A DNA stretch of 64,000 nt from Chondrus crispus (lineage: Eukaryota > Rhodophyta > Florideophyceae > Gigartinales > Gigartinaceae), in assembly GCF_000350225.1 (NCBI RefSeq), contig NW_005179015.1, forward strand, positions 62,001 to 126,000, written 5' to 3'. The notes under the pieces are model-generated. The model was not told the DNA's origin. It saw nothing but the letters and a program-made list of their open reading frames with translations, and searched no databases. Position 1 is the first letter of the stretch. Every line of letters starts with the position of its first letter. This document shows, one piece after another, positions 1 through 9,605 of the stretch. Both the position numbers and the translations under genes were made by a program.

Positions 1-121
1 AGCGTCGAGGTCGGAGTTACGTTACGGAACATGGAAGGGATTTCGGCGGCCAACAACGGACCTGTGGCGCGCTGGTGACATTAGCACAGTTCTACATATC
101 AGTGCTGAGCTGGATTATGTC

Positions 122-1078
122 ATGGTACTAATTCAGCATCACAACAGATCAACACAGGGAGGGCAGCAAATTGAGCTTGTGTGCATACCCTTCGCTTGCG
201 AGGTTGGAGACGATGGAGCTGATCATCCTTTACGCATCTCATTTCATACAGCTTCGAAGGTTTCCGTGGTGGACGTCATGGTGGCCGGCAACCAGCCATC
301 TCTTTCATTTCAACACTCCCGACCCCCAATTTCACCGTCATATGGTAAGCTTAAAGACGGAAGGAAATACTTTGTTGACCATATCCTACTATATTCAGAT
401 GGATTTTCCCCGTTCCGATTTAAAGCGGGTTCAGCGGGGGGTGTCTATTGTCTCTCCCTAAACTATCCTCCGGAATGTAGAAGTAGTAGAGAGCGAGTAC
501 GTATTCTTGCCCTGACTGAACCTGGAGTGTCAACGAAGGAAGGTCTGAAGCAAGTAGTAGCAGACCTCGTCAAATCATCAACAGAGGGTATACCTGCCAG
601 AAGTGCCGATGGGGAGGATTTGCTGCTGTTTACCGATGTGGTTGGTTTCGTGAGCGACTACCACGAGGTTGGGCATGTCCTGGATGTGGTGGGAGTGAAT
701 GGCACAGCACCATGCAACCTCTGCTCGTTCATGCGATTTAAAGGGCCTAAAGGACTCGCATCGCGATATGCATACACCACGGATATTCACAGCGCAGACG
801 CATGTTTCGCGAGAAATGCAGAAAGAACGAAGGCCTTACGAGCCTCTGGTATCTCGGATGTAGAGCTGAACGCATTGGGCCTGAACGGAAATGACGATGC
901 AGCAAGGAAAGCAAGTCCTTTTGTTTCTTTTTCTCAGGATTTGAAGAACGCGTTGAAAAAAACCACGATACCGCTGACCGAACACAACTTCCCAGTCGCA
1001 AACCCTAGGTTTGACCCGTATCGCTCAATGCTTGTTGCCCCGACCATCTCCTGGCTGGTAACGCAATTAATATTTTAA
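122..1078 (+). pseudogene. CACTA/EnSpm-like (Tnp2-type) transposase, N-terminal part
   Basis: Open frame of 318 codons resembling the first half of Tnp2-type CACTA transposases, which cut and paste DNA in the nucleus. Visible family marks are DGFSPF (residues 93-98), LNYPPECRSS (113-122), an acidic FTDVVGFVSDY stretch near 170, and the APCNLC cysteine pair near 196-201. The frame ends before the catalytic C-terminal half, which is found 66 bases downstream in a different frame, so the gene is broken by an indel or joined by an unseen intron. The family call is from motif order only; another Tnp2-related superfamily is possible. Confidence 0.6.
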
Positions 1079-1143
1079 CCCTTGCCTTTAAGTCCCTTCC
1101 TACCGCAACTAGAAGAAAGCAGGTAGACGGGTTAATCTGTTCC

Positions 1144-2559
1144 TTGTTGCGAACAAACCGCCTGGTAACTGAGACACGCATCTACAATTTCAGTACAAAT
1201 AGTATGTACACGGCAAGCATATCGGCAACGTTTTCGATATTATTGATTGCTTCTCCTGTATTCAAAGAGATTGTTGATAACCTATCCTGCCCTCAAGAAA
1301 TATCTAATGTATCCAAACAAGCACTGTGTTCAATTGTACAGAACCTCAGTTTGTTTAGCAAACTTGTCAGCAAGACATACTGGTATCCTAAGCTGCATGT
1401 GGATGGATTGGAGCAGGTGAAAAGGTACAATCGTGAAGATGGCACGGCGCATATGGCAGACTTGGAACGCCATTGCAAGATGTACATACGAAACTGCAAT
1501 GACCTTTGTCGAAGCAGTACTATGGCGGGGAAAGAGCTGGACAAGCCGAATATCCATCGGCTTCTAGAGCTTTATATGCATTCTATCCCTGCAATGGGTC
1601 ACGTGCAGCACTTCGCCGAACTTGTTTTCGAATGCGCTCACCAGCCCCTTAAGCAGGCCATGGCAGATTCCAACGGTCATGACGCCCATATACAGGGAAT
1701 GGATCACATTATTAATAACGATTGGAAAAAACGGCTTTCATCTGCTCTTTATTCTGTAGACGGCAGTTGTGAAATGGAAGGCAAGGCAATCTCTTCAGTG
1801 GTCAATCTCATTTGCGGACGAAGAAGAGACGTACATAACTATGTAACGAAAACGAACGGTGAGGCAGAGAAGGCTTTGAGTATTATTAGAAATGGGTTGT
1901 TGAAGCACGTACTCGGAGCTCCATCTACTACTATTAACAACAACCCAAGAAGGGCGGAATGGGTCCTAAGTGAACGTACGGTAGATGCTGAAGGTTCATT
2001 CCATGCGACTATGACTTGTATTGCTGCCGACTTCATTGTAGAAGCGGGTCCCAATGACCCCAAATTATTCGAAAAGGCATGTCGAATGAAAAAATCCCTG
2101 TACGGGTTTGGAGTTGTTACATCGCATTCAAGACCGCACGACATGCTCTCGAAAGGCTCTGCGGTTCAAGCACTCGTGTTCGATGACGAACCGCAAATTG
2201 TACCTACACCTGCGGAAGATGAAAGAATTGCTTACATTGATGAGCTGCACGTAGCTTACTTTGCAATCGAAACATTTATGAAAATGAAGGATGCATATCA
2301 AGAGACACCTTTCGCTGTTGTCAAGAAATGCCAGTTCACTTCCGGATTTATTTATGTTGACGTCCACAAGCCATTTCAATTCTTGAAGCTCACGGACTCT
2401 GTCAGAAGAGTTGGACTAGTTCACGCCTGTCACAGTGACCGTACCACACAATGTCTTAAACCCGAAGAGAATAATTTGAGTTGCACTGCCTCGATCATGG
2501 AGGGGAATATTTTCTACTGCTTATCCAGGCACGACGGTTACCCTCCTCGAATGGCTTAG
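1144..2559 (+). pseudogene. CACTA/EnSpm-like transposase, C-terminal part
   Basis: Frame of 471 codons beginning without an ATG, as expected for the second half of a split gene. It contains the Tnp2-type block LDKPNIHRLLELY (residues 132-144) followed by ELVFECAHQPLK (159-170), where the family has a conserved 'E..HQPLK' helix. It lies one frame off from 122-1078 on the same strand. Together the two parts give about 790 codons, a normal size for a Tnp2 core. No CACTA termini were identified, and the left end of the element lies outside or at the edge of the window. Confidence 0.6.
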
Positions 2560-2592
2560 TTCTCCGCATGTGTTCCCTGACTTATCGCTGCG

Positions 2593-2985
2593 TTGAAAAT
2601 CGGAGCGGCCGTAGTTCCGGATGAGCAAGGAGTCGCCAGTGATGACCATCGCGAGATTGCAAAGCGACTAGTCGAAGCGCAGGCGCTTGAGAGACTGGAG
2701 AGCGTTGTCGAAGAGGAAGAAGCAGAACCGGCGGACAACGCTAATCCCCAATTACCCGAAGGCAATGAAGTCACCCGGAGATTGGGGGGTGGAACAGAAT
2801 GAAAAGCTGCTCGGAACAGAAGAAAAAAAGCGGAGAAGGAAGCAGAGTCGCAGCTCCGTGTTGAGGCGGAGCAGGCCAGCATCGCTACATGCGCACCGAA
2901 GATGCGTACAACGCACACACCAGTAATTCGCACAAACACGCTTGCACGCGGCAGCCCGACTTCCTTAACACCGAGCTCGGTGTAG
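2593..2985 (+). pseudogene. Charged coiled-coil protein fragment with an internal stop
   Basis: A single frame runs from 2593 to a stop at 2983-2985 with one TGA at 2800-2802. It encodes Glu/Ala/Arg-rich sequence of coiled-coil character (EAQALERLESVVEEEEAEP, then KKAEKEAESQLRVEAEQ) and a Ser/Thr/Pro-rich tail. Composition is continuous across the stop, suggesting a nonsense mutation in a once-longer protein. It lies directly after the transposase. Family not recognised; it could be the tail of a transposon accessory protein or a captured host fragment. Confidence 0.35.
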
Positions 2986-3444
2986 CTCTTCAGCGCGACG
3001 AGCCGCAAGCGATAGGGAGTTTTCCAAGGAGCCACTTGTGATCATTCGCGCGCCGCACGGCCCGTGCGACGTGCGGGACGGGCAGATGACGAGGGCCCAA
3101 TTAAAAATAGATGAATGAAGTCATTGTAGAGACAGCCAATTAAAACACGTAGCACACATAAGTTCCACTCTCCGATGTCGTTCGACATTTCCGATCTCCC
3201 GACACAATATCGCACTACCGCTCGTAACCTGCACCCATCTGCAACATTATCTGGCCTCCATGACTCCCACTCACTGCGCCTCCCACGGCTGAATTCTACA
3301 TCTGAGCGGGAGAGGAAATCCTCTCGATCGTTTCATGCAGGATGGCGACCAACAAACCCCACACAGGCTCGCTCACGGCTCGGAGCTTGGCAGCAATTAC
3401 TCACCATGTATCGAATGTGTTTTCTTCTTCTCGGTTTCTTCACG

Positions 3445-4690
3445 CTATACTACTTCATATTTGCCAAACATCACTACCACGACAGCGAGATGCGTGCTAT
3501 TCACGCCGATGTCGAAAAGCTTCTCCGTGAAACCAGCAATTCCATCCTCAGTGATAACCTCGTAGAAGCGGTACTTCCTGACAGGTTTAACGAGACACTC
3601 AATCATAATCTCAGTACGCACAGATTTCAAACTAACACGCTCTTCTCCAGAGTTGTCTTCAGAATCCGTCCCATCGTTTCCAACCTTCATTGATCTGTAC
3701 ACATCCCAGTCCGCATCGTGCACCCCAAACGTGTCCTCCTCCACATTTTTCTTCCCACGCCCTCTCCCTCGTCCCCTCCCCTGGCCCCTCCTTCTTCCCT
3801 TCCCACTTCCTCTCTCGCGCCCCTTTGAGTTCCCTCGCCCTGGGTCTTCGTCGAAACCTGCATTGCTTCCTGCTTGTTGTGCCAACAACCTCATTCGTTC
3901 CCTTGCAGCCTGCCACCGCCGATCCCACCTCGCTTCGCGCGCGGCGTCCTTTCGATTTAAACGCTCAGCTAGCTCATCTCGCTCCGTTCGCAGTTCGGTC
4001 AGATACTCTTGTGGCCTCTCCATGCCCATCTTCTCTATATCCTCAGCCTTCCTTTACGCTTCCGCCTTCGCCGCGAGCTTGACCCTTTCCCCCGTAACCG
4101 TGCTTCCGTAGCCCCGCAAAGCGCGCGCTCGTGCCGCTTTTGCTTGAGTTACGGCGCGCTCAGCTCTGACATCGACAGAAGCTCGTCTGCTCGTACGCGC
4201 TTCCACCACGCCACCTCCGCTGCCCTTGCCTTTCCCGCGCTCAATTTGGCACGTTCGTCATCCACGAGCAGCTGCCGCTTGTCGATCTCTTGGTTCAGCG
4301 CTGTCGACGATTCCCACTGTCCGACGCACATGGAAATGTAGTACTTGTCCTCATCTATATCCCTCATATCTTCAATACACAACCTCCTCCAGTGTATACG
4401 ATGTATCCACTGGCTCTGCCTCTGTCCCCGACACATCCTTATACCTTCCGCCGGCTCTTGACATCTTCCACCGTGTCCACCGGCTCTGCCTCTGTCCCCG
4501 ACACATCCTTATCCCTTCCGCCGGCTCTTGAATTCTTTTTATCCTGCATTAACTTATTCAACCTCCTCCTATTATCAATTCTCGCCTGCTCCTCCGCGCT
4601 CGTCGCCGTCTTATCACTCGCCTCCCCAGTTTCCACCTTGACTGTCTTTGACACTTCGTCAAAGTTATCTGGTTCCTCTCTAATTTTCTT
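3445..4690 (-). pseudogene. ARP5-like (actin-related protein 5) coiled-coil region remnant
   Basis: Minus-strand remnant resembling the inserted coiled-coil region of ARP5, an INO80 chromatin-remodelling subunit. From 4029 downwards it reads PQEYLTELRTERDELAERL, then a run ending ARERMRLLAQQAG, a basic RG/RGR tract, and EDTFGVHDADWDVYRSM, which parallels the ARP5 'FG..DEDW.VYR' signature followed by an acidic stretch. A TAA at 4054-4056 interrupts the frame. Upstream, 4149-4436 and 4439-4690 continue similar Glu/Arg-rich sequence in other frames. No actin-fold sequence flanks it. It is a fragment with several frameshifts, recognised by motif only. Confidence 0.55.
4407..4531. repeat. Tandem duplication, 70-bp period
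   Basis: About 55 bases starting CCACTGGCTCTGCCTCTGTC at 4407 recur at 4477 with two or three differences. The period is 70 bases, not a multiple of three, so the duplication shifts the frame of the minus-strand ARP5-like remnant that contains it. Confidence 0.85.
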
Positions 4691-4739
4691 CCACTCGGCA
4701 TCATAGCATGGCGCATGCGGGCGACATACGGTGGGGTTT

Positions 4740-4982
4740 CTAAGATTGGCATGGAGGAGCCTGAGAAGGCGGCCACAATGTGGACGACCCGAGATCGAAG
4801 ATGAAGTCTTGCGAGTTGAGATGAGAGGGCGGGGCGCGGGGCGCGGTAGGCAGAGCGCGGTAGGCAGAGGGGACGGTGAAGGGGGGTGGAGGAGGGTCGA
4901 TCAGATACACATCAGGGGGTGGGCGGATGATGGCGGGGGATGTGCGTGGTATTTGGGGTAAGTCGGCAGGGTTGCGCACCAC
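4740..4982 (-). other. Proline-rich minus-strand frame, unassigned
   Basis: A short frame with a PPPDVYLIDPPPPP segment and a C-terminus ending SSTLWPPSQAPPCQS. It could be part of the same host-fragment mosaic, but no family is recognisable and low-complexity GC-rich DNA gives such frames by chance. Confidence 0.2.
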
Positions 4983-5094
4983 TTCGGAATCTGGTTGCCG
5001 AGAGAAAGGACGGGACGAAGCCCCGTTTGTCCTTTGGTGACTTCGGGAAACAAAACTTGGGGGTCTTGCCTGCCACGTGTAAAAAAAGACGAGC

Positions 5095-5670
5095 GTGCTT
5101 TTTCATGACGAATTCATAGTGACAGGAAGCCTTTCCCAAGGCTCAGACTACTGTACTGAAATGCAGTCTCTGGTACCTGGGATACTAATTGAGGTCCTCT
5201 GGGACATCGAATTAACCAAAGGGGAAGGACGAAGGCGAGGTGAGAGAACGCTTGCATCCGTCTGGTGGCGGGCAGAGTTAGTAACTAAGGAAGTGGTCGA
5301 GGGAAGAGTGAAAGGGAAACTGAAATACGTGGCAAGGGAGGGGTTCGATGAACAACAAGCGATGGTGTGGATTCTTCCTGATTATATTCGCTTGGTGGAA
5401 GATGACGCCACTCAGTTGCGGTGGCGTTATTATGAGTGCTCAGGACAGGTGAGCTATGAAACAGACGGAGAAAATTTTATTCGCCAGAGCGAAAATGGAG
5501 TTGGTGATGGGGAGGCGGTACAAAATTTGCGATGTATAGCGTGGAGGGGAAAGTGGCTACGCTTTTATCTCGAGTTGAAGAAATCGAGCGCATGGTTGTT
5601 GGCCAGTTTCAATTCTTTTCTCGGATTGGGTCTGGATCAACGGCAGAACGGCAATGTGCACGTCTCCTAA
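5095..5670 (+). CDS. Hypothetical protein, part 1 of a two-frame gene
   Basis: 191-codon frame starting at GTG, rich in Trp/Glu/Arg, with a motif-like SVWWRAELVTKEVVEGRVKG segment suggestive of a small beta-barrel reader fold. Sequence quality falls off after about 5530, where the overlapping frame 5532-6548 takes over, so the true protein probably switches frame there through a 1-2 base indel or short intron. Such proteins often accompany DNA transposons in algae, but I do not recognise the family. No promoter signal was seen. Confidence 0.35.
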   Translation: MLFHDEFIVTGSLSQGSDYCTEMQSLVPGILIEVLWDIELTKGEGRRRGERTLASVWWRAELVTKEVVEGRVKGKLKYVAREGFDEQQAMVWILPDYIRLVEDDATQLRWRYYECSGQVSYETDGENFIRQSENGVGDGEAVQNLRCIAWRGKWLRFYLELKKSSAWLLASFNSFLGLGLDQRQNGNVHVS

Positions 5671-6548
5671 ATACTTTGAGACAGAAAACATTGGTACTCA
5701 TCCAGAAGCCGGTACCAAACTTCAAACCGCGACAAGGGGATACGGAGCAGGACACACACTACGAAGAGAGCTCTACGGGAAGCATTCGTTCAGTGGTAGA
5801 CTGCACCTTGGAAGAGTATGAGAACTTGGCCCGCGCTGTTCATTCGTTGTCCGATTCTGCCCAGTTCAAGCCCTCGTTCCAGGAAACCCAGTCTCTCGCA
5901 GCGTGCACCGAGCTCGCAGAGATAATTTTCCCATCATGCAAAGATTTGTGCACAGTTATTGGCATAAACTCTGTCGCGGACATGAGAAATATTGTGCGAC
6001 GGAGGAAAGGAGGAGGAAAAGAAGGAACCGTGCATGAAGCAATTCGCATTATGGGGCTGTATGTCGCAGATGAGACCGATGAGAATTCGGCGGCGGCACT
6101 GCTGGTGGGAACATGTATGCCATACGTTCGTCGCAAGGCGACGGTCGATGCCCTTGTCCGAAAGAGCCGAGATTTCGATTTTCGAAGTATGTCGTACACT
6201 CACCCTCTCTCATGTTCATCACTTCAAGCAGTTGAACTTGTAAGCAAGGTTTTCGCGGCAAGGCTTTCAGCCACACCGGGCGAGGTGTCGGAGGACGAGG
6301 CTGTAAAGACTGTTTTCTCGGAGTTGAAAACGTTCTCTTTCCGGTGGCGTCCGATGGTTCCCCCGAACAGTCGATTCTGGAGTACAGCTACATCCGTTTC
6401 TGAACACGTTTGCGGGTCTCTCGAAGTTGAGCTCCCCTACTTCATTATTAGAGGCTTTCAGGCCGTGTCCGAAGTCAGCTATTTGGTTACAGATGAGTAC
6501 TTGACGCACGTATTTTGTACAAAGGGTCAACCACACATGAGCACCTAG
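5532..6548 (+). CDS. Hypothetical protein, part 2 of a two-frame gene
   Basis: 338-codon frame beginning MYSVEGKVATLLSRVEEIER, a likely coiled coil, then a mostly alpha-helical protein with Cys and Trp scattered, and stop at 6546-6548. It is the likely continuation of 5095-5530. Around residue 150 there is a basic RRRKGGGKEG loop. No catalytic motif or membrane segment is evident. It lies between the ARP5-like remnant and the EMC3 fragment, and may be a transposon accessory protein or a lineage-specific host protein. Confidence 0.35.
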   Translation: MYSVEGKVATLLSRVEEIERMVVGQFQFFSRIGSGSTAERQCARLLNTLRQKTLVLIQKPVPNFKPRQGDTEQDTHYEESSTGSIRSVVDCTLEEYENLARAVHSLSDSAQFKPSFQETQSLAACTELAEIIFPSCKDLCTVIGINSVADMRNIVRRRKGGGKEGTVHEAIRIMGLYVADETDENSAAALLVGTCMPYVRRKATVDALVRKSRDFDFRSMSYTHPLSCSSLQAVELVSKVFAARLSATPGEVSEDEAVKTVFSELKTFSFRWRPMVPPNSRFWSTATSVSEHVCGSLEVELPYFIIRGFQAVSEVSYLVTDEYLTHVFCTKGQPHMST

Positions 6549-6756
6549 TCACGTATGTCGTCGTAGACACATCTATGAATTGTGAAAGTCTCAGAGACTT
6601 CAAAAAGTTGTCGAACGTTTCAGTACAAACGCGTCAAATGATTCAGTGCAAGGCCATTTGGTAATTTTTTTTGTGGTTGAGCTCTTACATGTTATGACAT
6701 GGAGCTCCTCCGACGCTGGGATATCCTGGCGGTTGGACATGATGCGAGCTGGGCTC

Positions 6757-6951
6757 TTACTGCGAGGCGTGCGGGTGGTACGTCTGATCGTGGGGTGGAT
6801 ACTGTTGGGAATGAGGTTGGTGTGCGTACGGCTGGGGTTGGCGGGGCGGATATGCAGGTGTATGGACCGGGGGAGACTGTTGATGAGGTGGAGGGGCGGA
6901 TTGGTGGTTCGGGAGAGGCCTGGAACCGGTCAACCACACCCTCGATCTCAT
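6757..6951 (-). other. Pro/Gln/His-rich fragment
   Basis: Minus-strand frame dominated by Pro, Gln, His and Tyr (for example HQQSPPVHTPAYPPRQPQPY), typical of low-complexity tails of RNA-binding proteins. It ends at the edge of the 65-bp repeat at 6929. The downstream bases continue similar composition after a stop. It is plausibly another captured host-gene piece; identity unknown. Confidence 0.3.
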
Positions 6952-6993
6952 CGAGACCTGCCTCGGCGACTTTGAGGGCTCCTTCTTTTACCC
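6929..6993. repeat. 65-bp direct repeat, copy 1 (from GST-like sequence)
   Basis: Identical over 65 bases to 8309-8373, starting GTCAACCACACCCTCGATCT and ending in CTTCTTTTACCC. In the second copy it reads as GST-like protein; here it is followed directly by the EMC3 fragment in another frame. The two copies are 1,380 bases apart and exactly bracket the EMC3/SF3B1 cassette. Confidence 0.95.
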
Positions 6994-7328
6994 TTCCCTT
7001 CACGCTAACGCCCCGCTTTCGGCCAATGCTACAGAGCGGTATAGAGCTAGCGGGACAAAATTTGGATGTGAGCTACGTCAGTGCTCTTAGTTGGTACCTT
7101 CTTAGCATGTTTGGGAATGGTGGTTTGCTCTCGTTAATTTCGAAAGGACACTCTGATGACTTCGTCTTTGTTCCAAGCGTTGCCTCGCAAATTTCACTCG
7201 ATATGGCACCTGACAAGGTTTTTGCCCAGGAAAGAGCAGCTCTTGGCAAAATCGTCCACAAACACACTATGGGCCAGGAAGAGGACGCACTTCTGATGAT
7301 TGACCCGGAGTCGTTTGCCGTTCTCTAG
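6990..7328 (+). pseudogene. EMC3: EMC3 (ER membrane protein complex subunit 3) C-terminal fragment
   Basis: Encodes the C-terminal half of EMC3, a membrane insertase subunit of the ER membrane complex. The read LPFTLTPRFRPMLQSGIEL followed by LDVSYVSALSWY matches the conserved EMC3 block 'PFPLTLRFK.MLQ.GIEL..LD.S.VS..SWYFL'. The tail DKVFAQERAALGKIVHKH fits the C-terminal helix before the acidic end, and the natural-looking stop is at 7326-7328. Only about 113 codons remain of a usual 250-300. It is fused in frame to unrelated upstream sequence at the 65-bp repeat, with no start or N-terminal transmembrane segment, so it is a fragment. Confidence 0.8.
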
Positions 7329-7525
7329 ACTTTAGTTTGTTATATTTACACGAAGTCCAATCAACCAATGCTTGTTCTCTTCCTCAAATGTACAATACAG
7401 CCTTCTACCACCGCAACCTACTTCCAGTGCTAACATGTGCCCAGATTTTCGTTGAAGGTGCGTCCCTTAAAATGGTTAGGGCTGGTCAGTGGCGCGCATT
7501 GCGCTACAGCCAGAACGCCGTTGTA

Positions 7526-7795
7526 TTAAATGATATTCAAAATCTCTGAGCGTTCGTATCGTTCTGGCCCGTATTCGTCGTCGTCTTCCTAGAGCAAGGC
7601 ACATCGCATGCTTGGATAGAACGGGACAAGACCCTCTTGTGCGTAAATGTAAAGCCTATTATATATTCGCCAGTATACTTCCCGTACTTTCCGGGCAGGA
7701 TGAAATAGCCCTTGCAGGACGTAGAGGAGCATAGCCCTGGACCCAGGGCAGCCGTAAGACCCTGTATGGCGAACATCACAGCGTTGATTACATGG
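7526..7795 (-). pseudogene. SF3B1: SF3B1 (splicing factor 3B subunit 1) C-terminal fragment, minus strand
   Basis: Minus-strand sequence encodes the last HEAT repeats and C-terminus of SF3B1, the U2 snRNP core scaffold. It reads [20 protein letters not shown], then in the next frame MLLYVLQGLFHPARKVREVY and WRIYNRLYIYAQEGLVPFYP, matching the highly conserved C-terminal HEAT sequence. A one-base deletion lies just after ALGP. After a second frame change it ends EYGPERYERSEILNII with a stop at 7526-7528, a proper C-terminus. It abuts, in opposite orientation, an internal SF3B1 piece at 7798-8308. Confidence 0.85.
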
Positions 7796-7797
7796 GG

Positions 7798-8308
7798 AAG
7801 CCTCTGTGGCAAGGAATTCGATTGCATAAGGGCAAAACGCTGGGGGCTTTCTTGAAAGCGATCGGGTTCATCATCCCATTAATGGATCCCGAATACGCCA
7901 ATTACTATGCGAGGGAGGTGACAACGATTCTAATACGAGAGTTCCGCTCTCCAGAGGAAGAAATGAAGGTGCTAGTTCTGAAAGTTGTGATGCAGTGTGT
8001 GTCTTGTTCCGGTGTTGAGCCAAAATATGTCCGTGAAGAGATCGTTCCAGAATATTTTCGATGCTTCTGGATTCGACGGATGGCCTTAGATCGGCGTAAC
8101 TTTCGGGCGGTTGTCGACACAACATTGCAGATAGCCATCAAGATTGGGGGGGCGATGTTATCGCGCGATTAACGGACGATTTGAAGGATGAATCTGACCC
8201 GTACCGACGAATGGTAGTCGAAATAATTGAGAAAGTGACGGAGAAACTCGGTCTTTCTGACGTTGACAAGGGACTCGAATCTCGCTTAATAGATGGACTT
8301 CTATACGC
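7798..8308 (+). pseudogene. SF3B1: SF3B1 internal HEAT-repeat fragment, plus strand
   Basis: Plus-strand fragment of SF3B1 from upstream of the C-terminal piece. Conserved blocks are [48 protein letters not shown] and, after a frame change at a seven-G run near 8148, [16 protein letters not shown] and ESRLIDGLLYA. The alignment expects eight G, so one base is missing. About 170 codons of the usual ~1,300 are present. It stops abruptly at the 65-bp repeat that begins the GST-like sequence. The opposite orientation to 7526-7795 shows rearrangement rather than simple decay in place. Confidence 0.85.
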
Positions 8309-8373
8309 GTCAACCACACCCTCGATCTCATCGAGACCTGCCTCGGCGACTTTGAGGGCTCCTTCTTTTACCC
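8309..8373. repeat. 65-bp direct repeat, copy 2
   Basis: Second copy of the 65-base unit at 6929-6993. Here it is continuous with the rest of the GST-like coding sequence, so this is the original context and copy 1 is the displaced one. Confidence 0.95.
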
Positions 8374-8404
8374 GGGCCCGGAGCCCTCGTTCGTCGACAT
8401 CTCT

Positions 8405-8486
8405 GTAAGTCCTCATCACCTTTGTCCTCGCTTTTTTTGCTTCTCCAAACAATGCCCGCCTGATCCTAACACCCCTTCCTCCCCAG
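8405..8486 (+). other. Spliceosomal intron in the GST-like fragment
   Basis: GTAAGT donor at 8405, pyrimidine-rich tract and CCCCAG acceptor ending 8486, 82 nt, with a CCTAAC branch-like site near 8465. It falls between recognisable GST exons, so the fragment was copied from DNA, not from spliced mRNA. Confidence 0.6.
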
Positions 8487-9338
8487 CCACGATCTTCGAG
8501 CGCGCGCGCTCCTCTCTCAAGTTCTGGCGCAACCTGGAGCTAGCCGACGGCCGCCCGAACCTACGCCGCTGGTTTGCCGCGCGGGACGCCTGCGAGCTCG
8601 CCACGTACCTGCAGAGCGACGACTGAACCCACATCGGCGCCCTGCCGCCGCAGATCGGTCCGGTGTCCTTCCTGCGCACGCGGAGCCCGGTGTCGCTGGC
8701 CGTCGAGACGGCCCGCAGCAAGCACGTGCTCAACGATGGCCATGAGGGCGCCCAACACCGTAAGCAGGCCGCCAACGCCATCTGCCGCAACCACGCCGCT
8801 GTCACGAAGGACGCCATGCGCGGCGTCAAGGGATGCCCGGACGAGTTTCATAGCGTCACGGACTTTGCTTTCAGGGTGCTTAGCGAGGTCGTGTTGGACC
8901 CGTCTAAGCTGGAGGAGGCGGAGATCCGGGTTAGGGAGACTGTTAAGACCGAAGAATGGGTCATGCTTGGACATGCTCTTCGGTTTGAACGAGTGAGATG
9001 CTGCTCGGAAAAAGTTGGGGGATACATGGTGGTGCAATTCGTTCATTCATTGGGTGACTATGGAGGTAGGATAAACTATATCGGTTCCGCCCTGTTCACT
9101 CTTGCCGACATGAGCAGCCGAAATGATTTTTTCGAATGCTGATCGCACCCCTCATGCGATTTTCCCGAGTGATGTCCTCCACTAGAACGAGCTCCGACTT
9201 TTTCACCTGCTCTAATACTGCAGCTTCTGATAGTGAAGGCGTGCGATTGTTGGCATGCAGCTTAGCGCGTACTGCTGAACCCGTCTTGACACTGGTCGTG
9301 CAAATCCGAACTTTACGTAACCTATCAGGGCAGAAATG

Positions 9339-9605
9339 TTAGTCTAGCATTCCCGCCATATCATCATCGTCACTGTCGAAATCATCTTCCAAATCTTCTG
9401 TTTGATGTCTCCACTCATTGGTGCCGCTTAGCACAGCGCTTTCGCTGCTGTCAATGTCTTGCGGTGCAGAAATGTTTAATCTGGCGAATGTCTCTTTGGA
9501 GATTTTCAACACCCCACTGATAACCTTCTCTTTCTCCGATCTACCCGGTAACATCTCTCGCAGCGTGATTTCGGGTATCAAAGATTGGGTCCTCTCACTT
9601 TTCAC
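9339..9605 (-). CDS. Acidic-tailed small protein or displaced C-terminus
   Basis: 88-codon frame starting at GTG that overlaps the stop of the upstream 653-aa frame by a few bases. It ends in a strongly acidic tail (LEDDFDSDDDDMAGMLD). Because there is no ATG and the frame begins exactly where the larger frame stops, it is most likely the true C-terminus of that protein displaced by a one-base frameshift. Family unknown. Confidence 0.4.
   Translation of the reverse strand: MKSERTQSLIPEITLREMLPGRSEKEKVISGVLKISKETFARLNISAPQDIDSSESAVLSGTNEWRHQTEDLEDDFDSDDDDMAGMLD

Larger units (their letters stand above)
8309..8950 (+). pseudogene. Glutathione S-transferase-like C-terminal fragment with intron
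   Basis: Encodes an algal GST C-terminal-domain type protein. Exon 1 (8309-8404) has FFYPGPEPSFVDIS, the usual 'GP..SFVDI' turn. Exon 2 has IFERARSSLKFWR, NLRRWFAARDACE and THIGALPPQIG; the LPPQIG signature is typical of algal/diatom GST-like proteins. A TGA at 8624-8626 interrupts the frame just before THIGALPPQIG. The spliced phase does not match cleanly, implying an indel near the junction. The N-terminal thioredoxin-fold half is absent. Homology fades near 8950, although the frame stays open to 9142. Confidence 0.65.

Noticed and set aside
9602-9605. Stop/start overlap as translational coupling
   Set aside because: Eukaryotic sequence with no ATG for the second frame; a frameshift is simpler.
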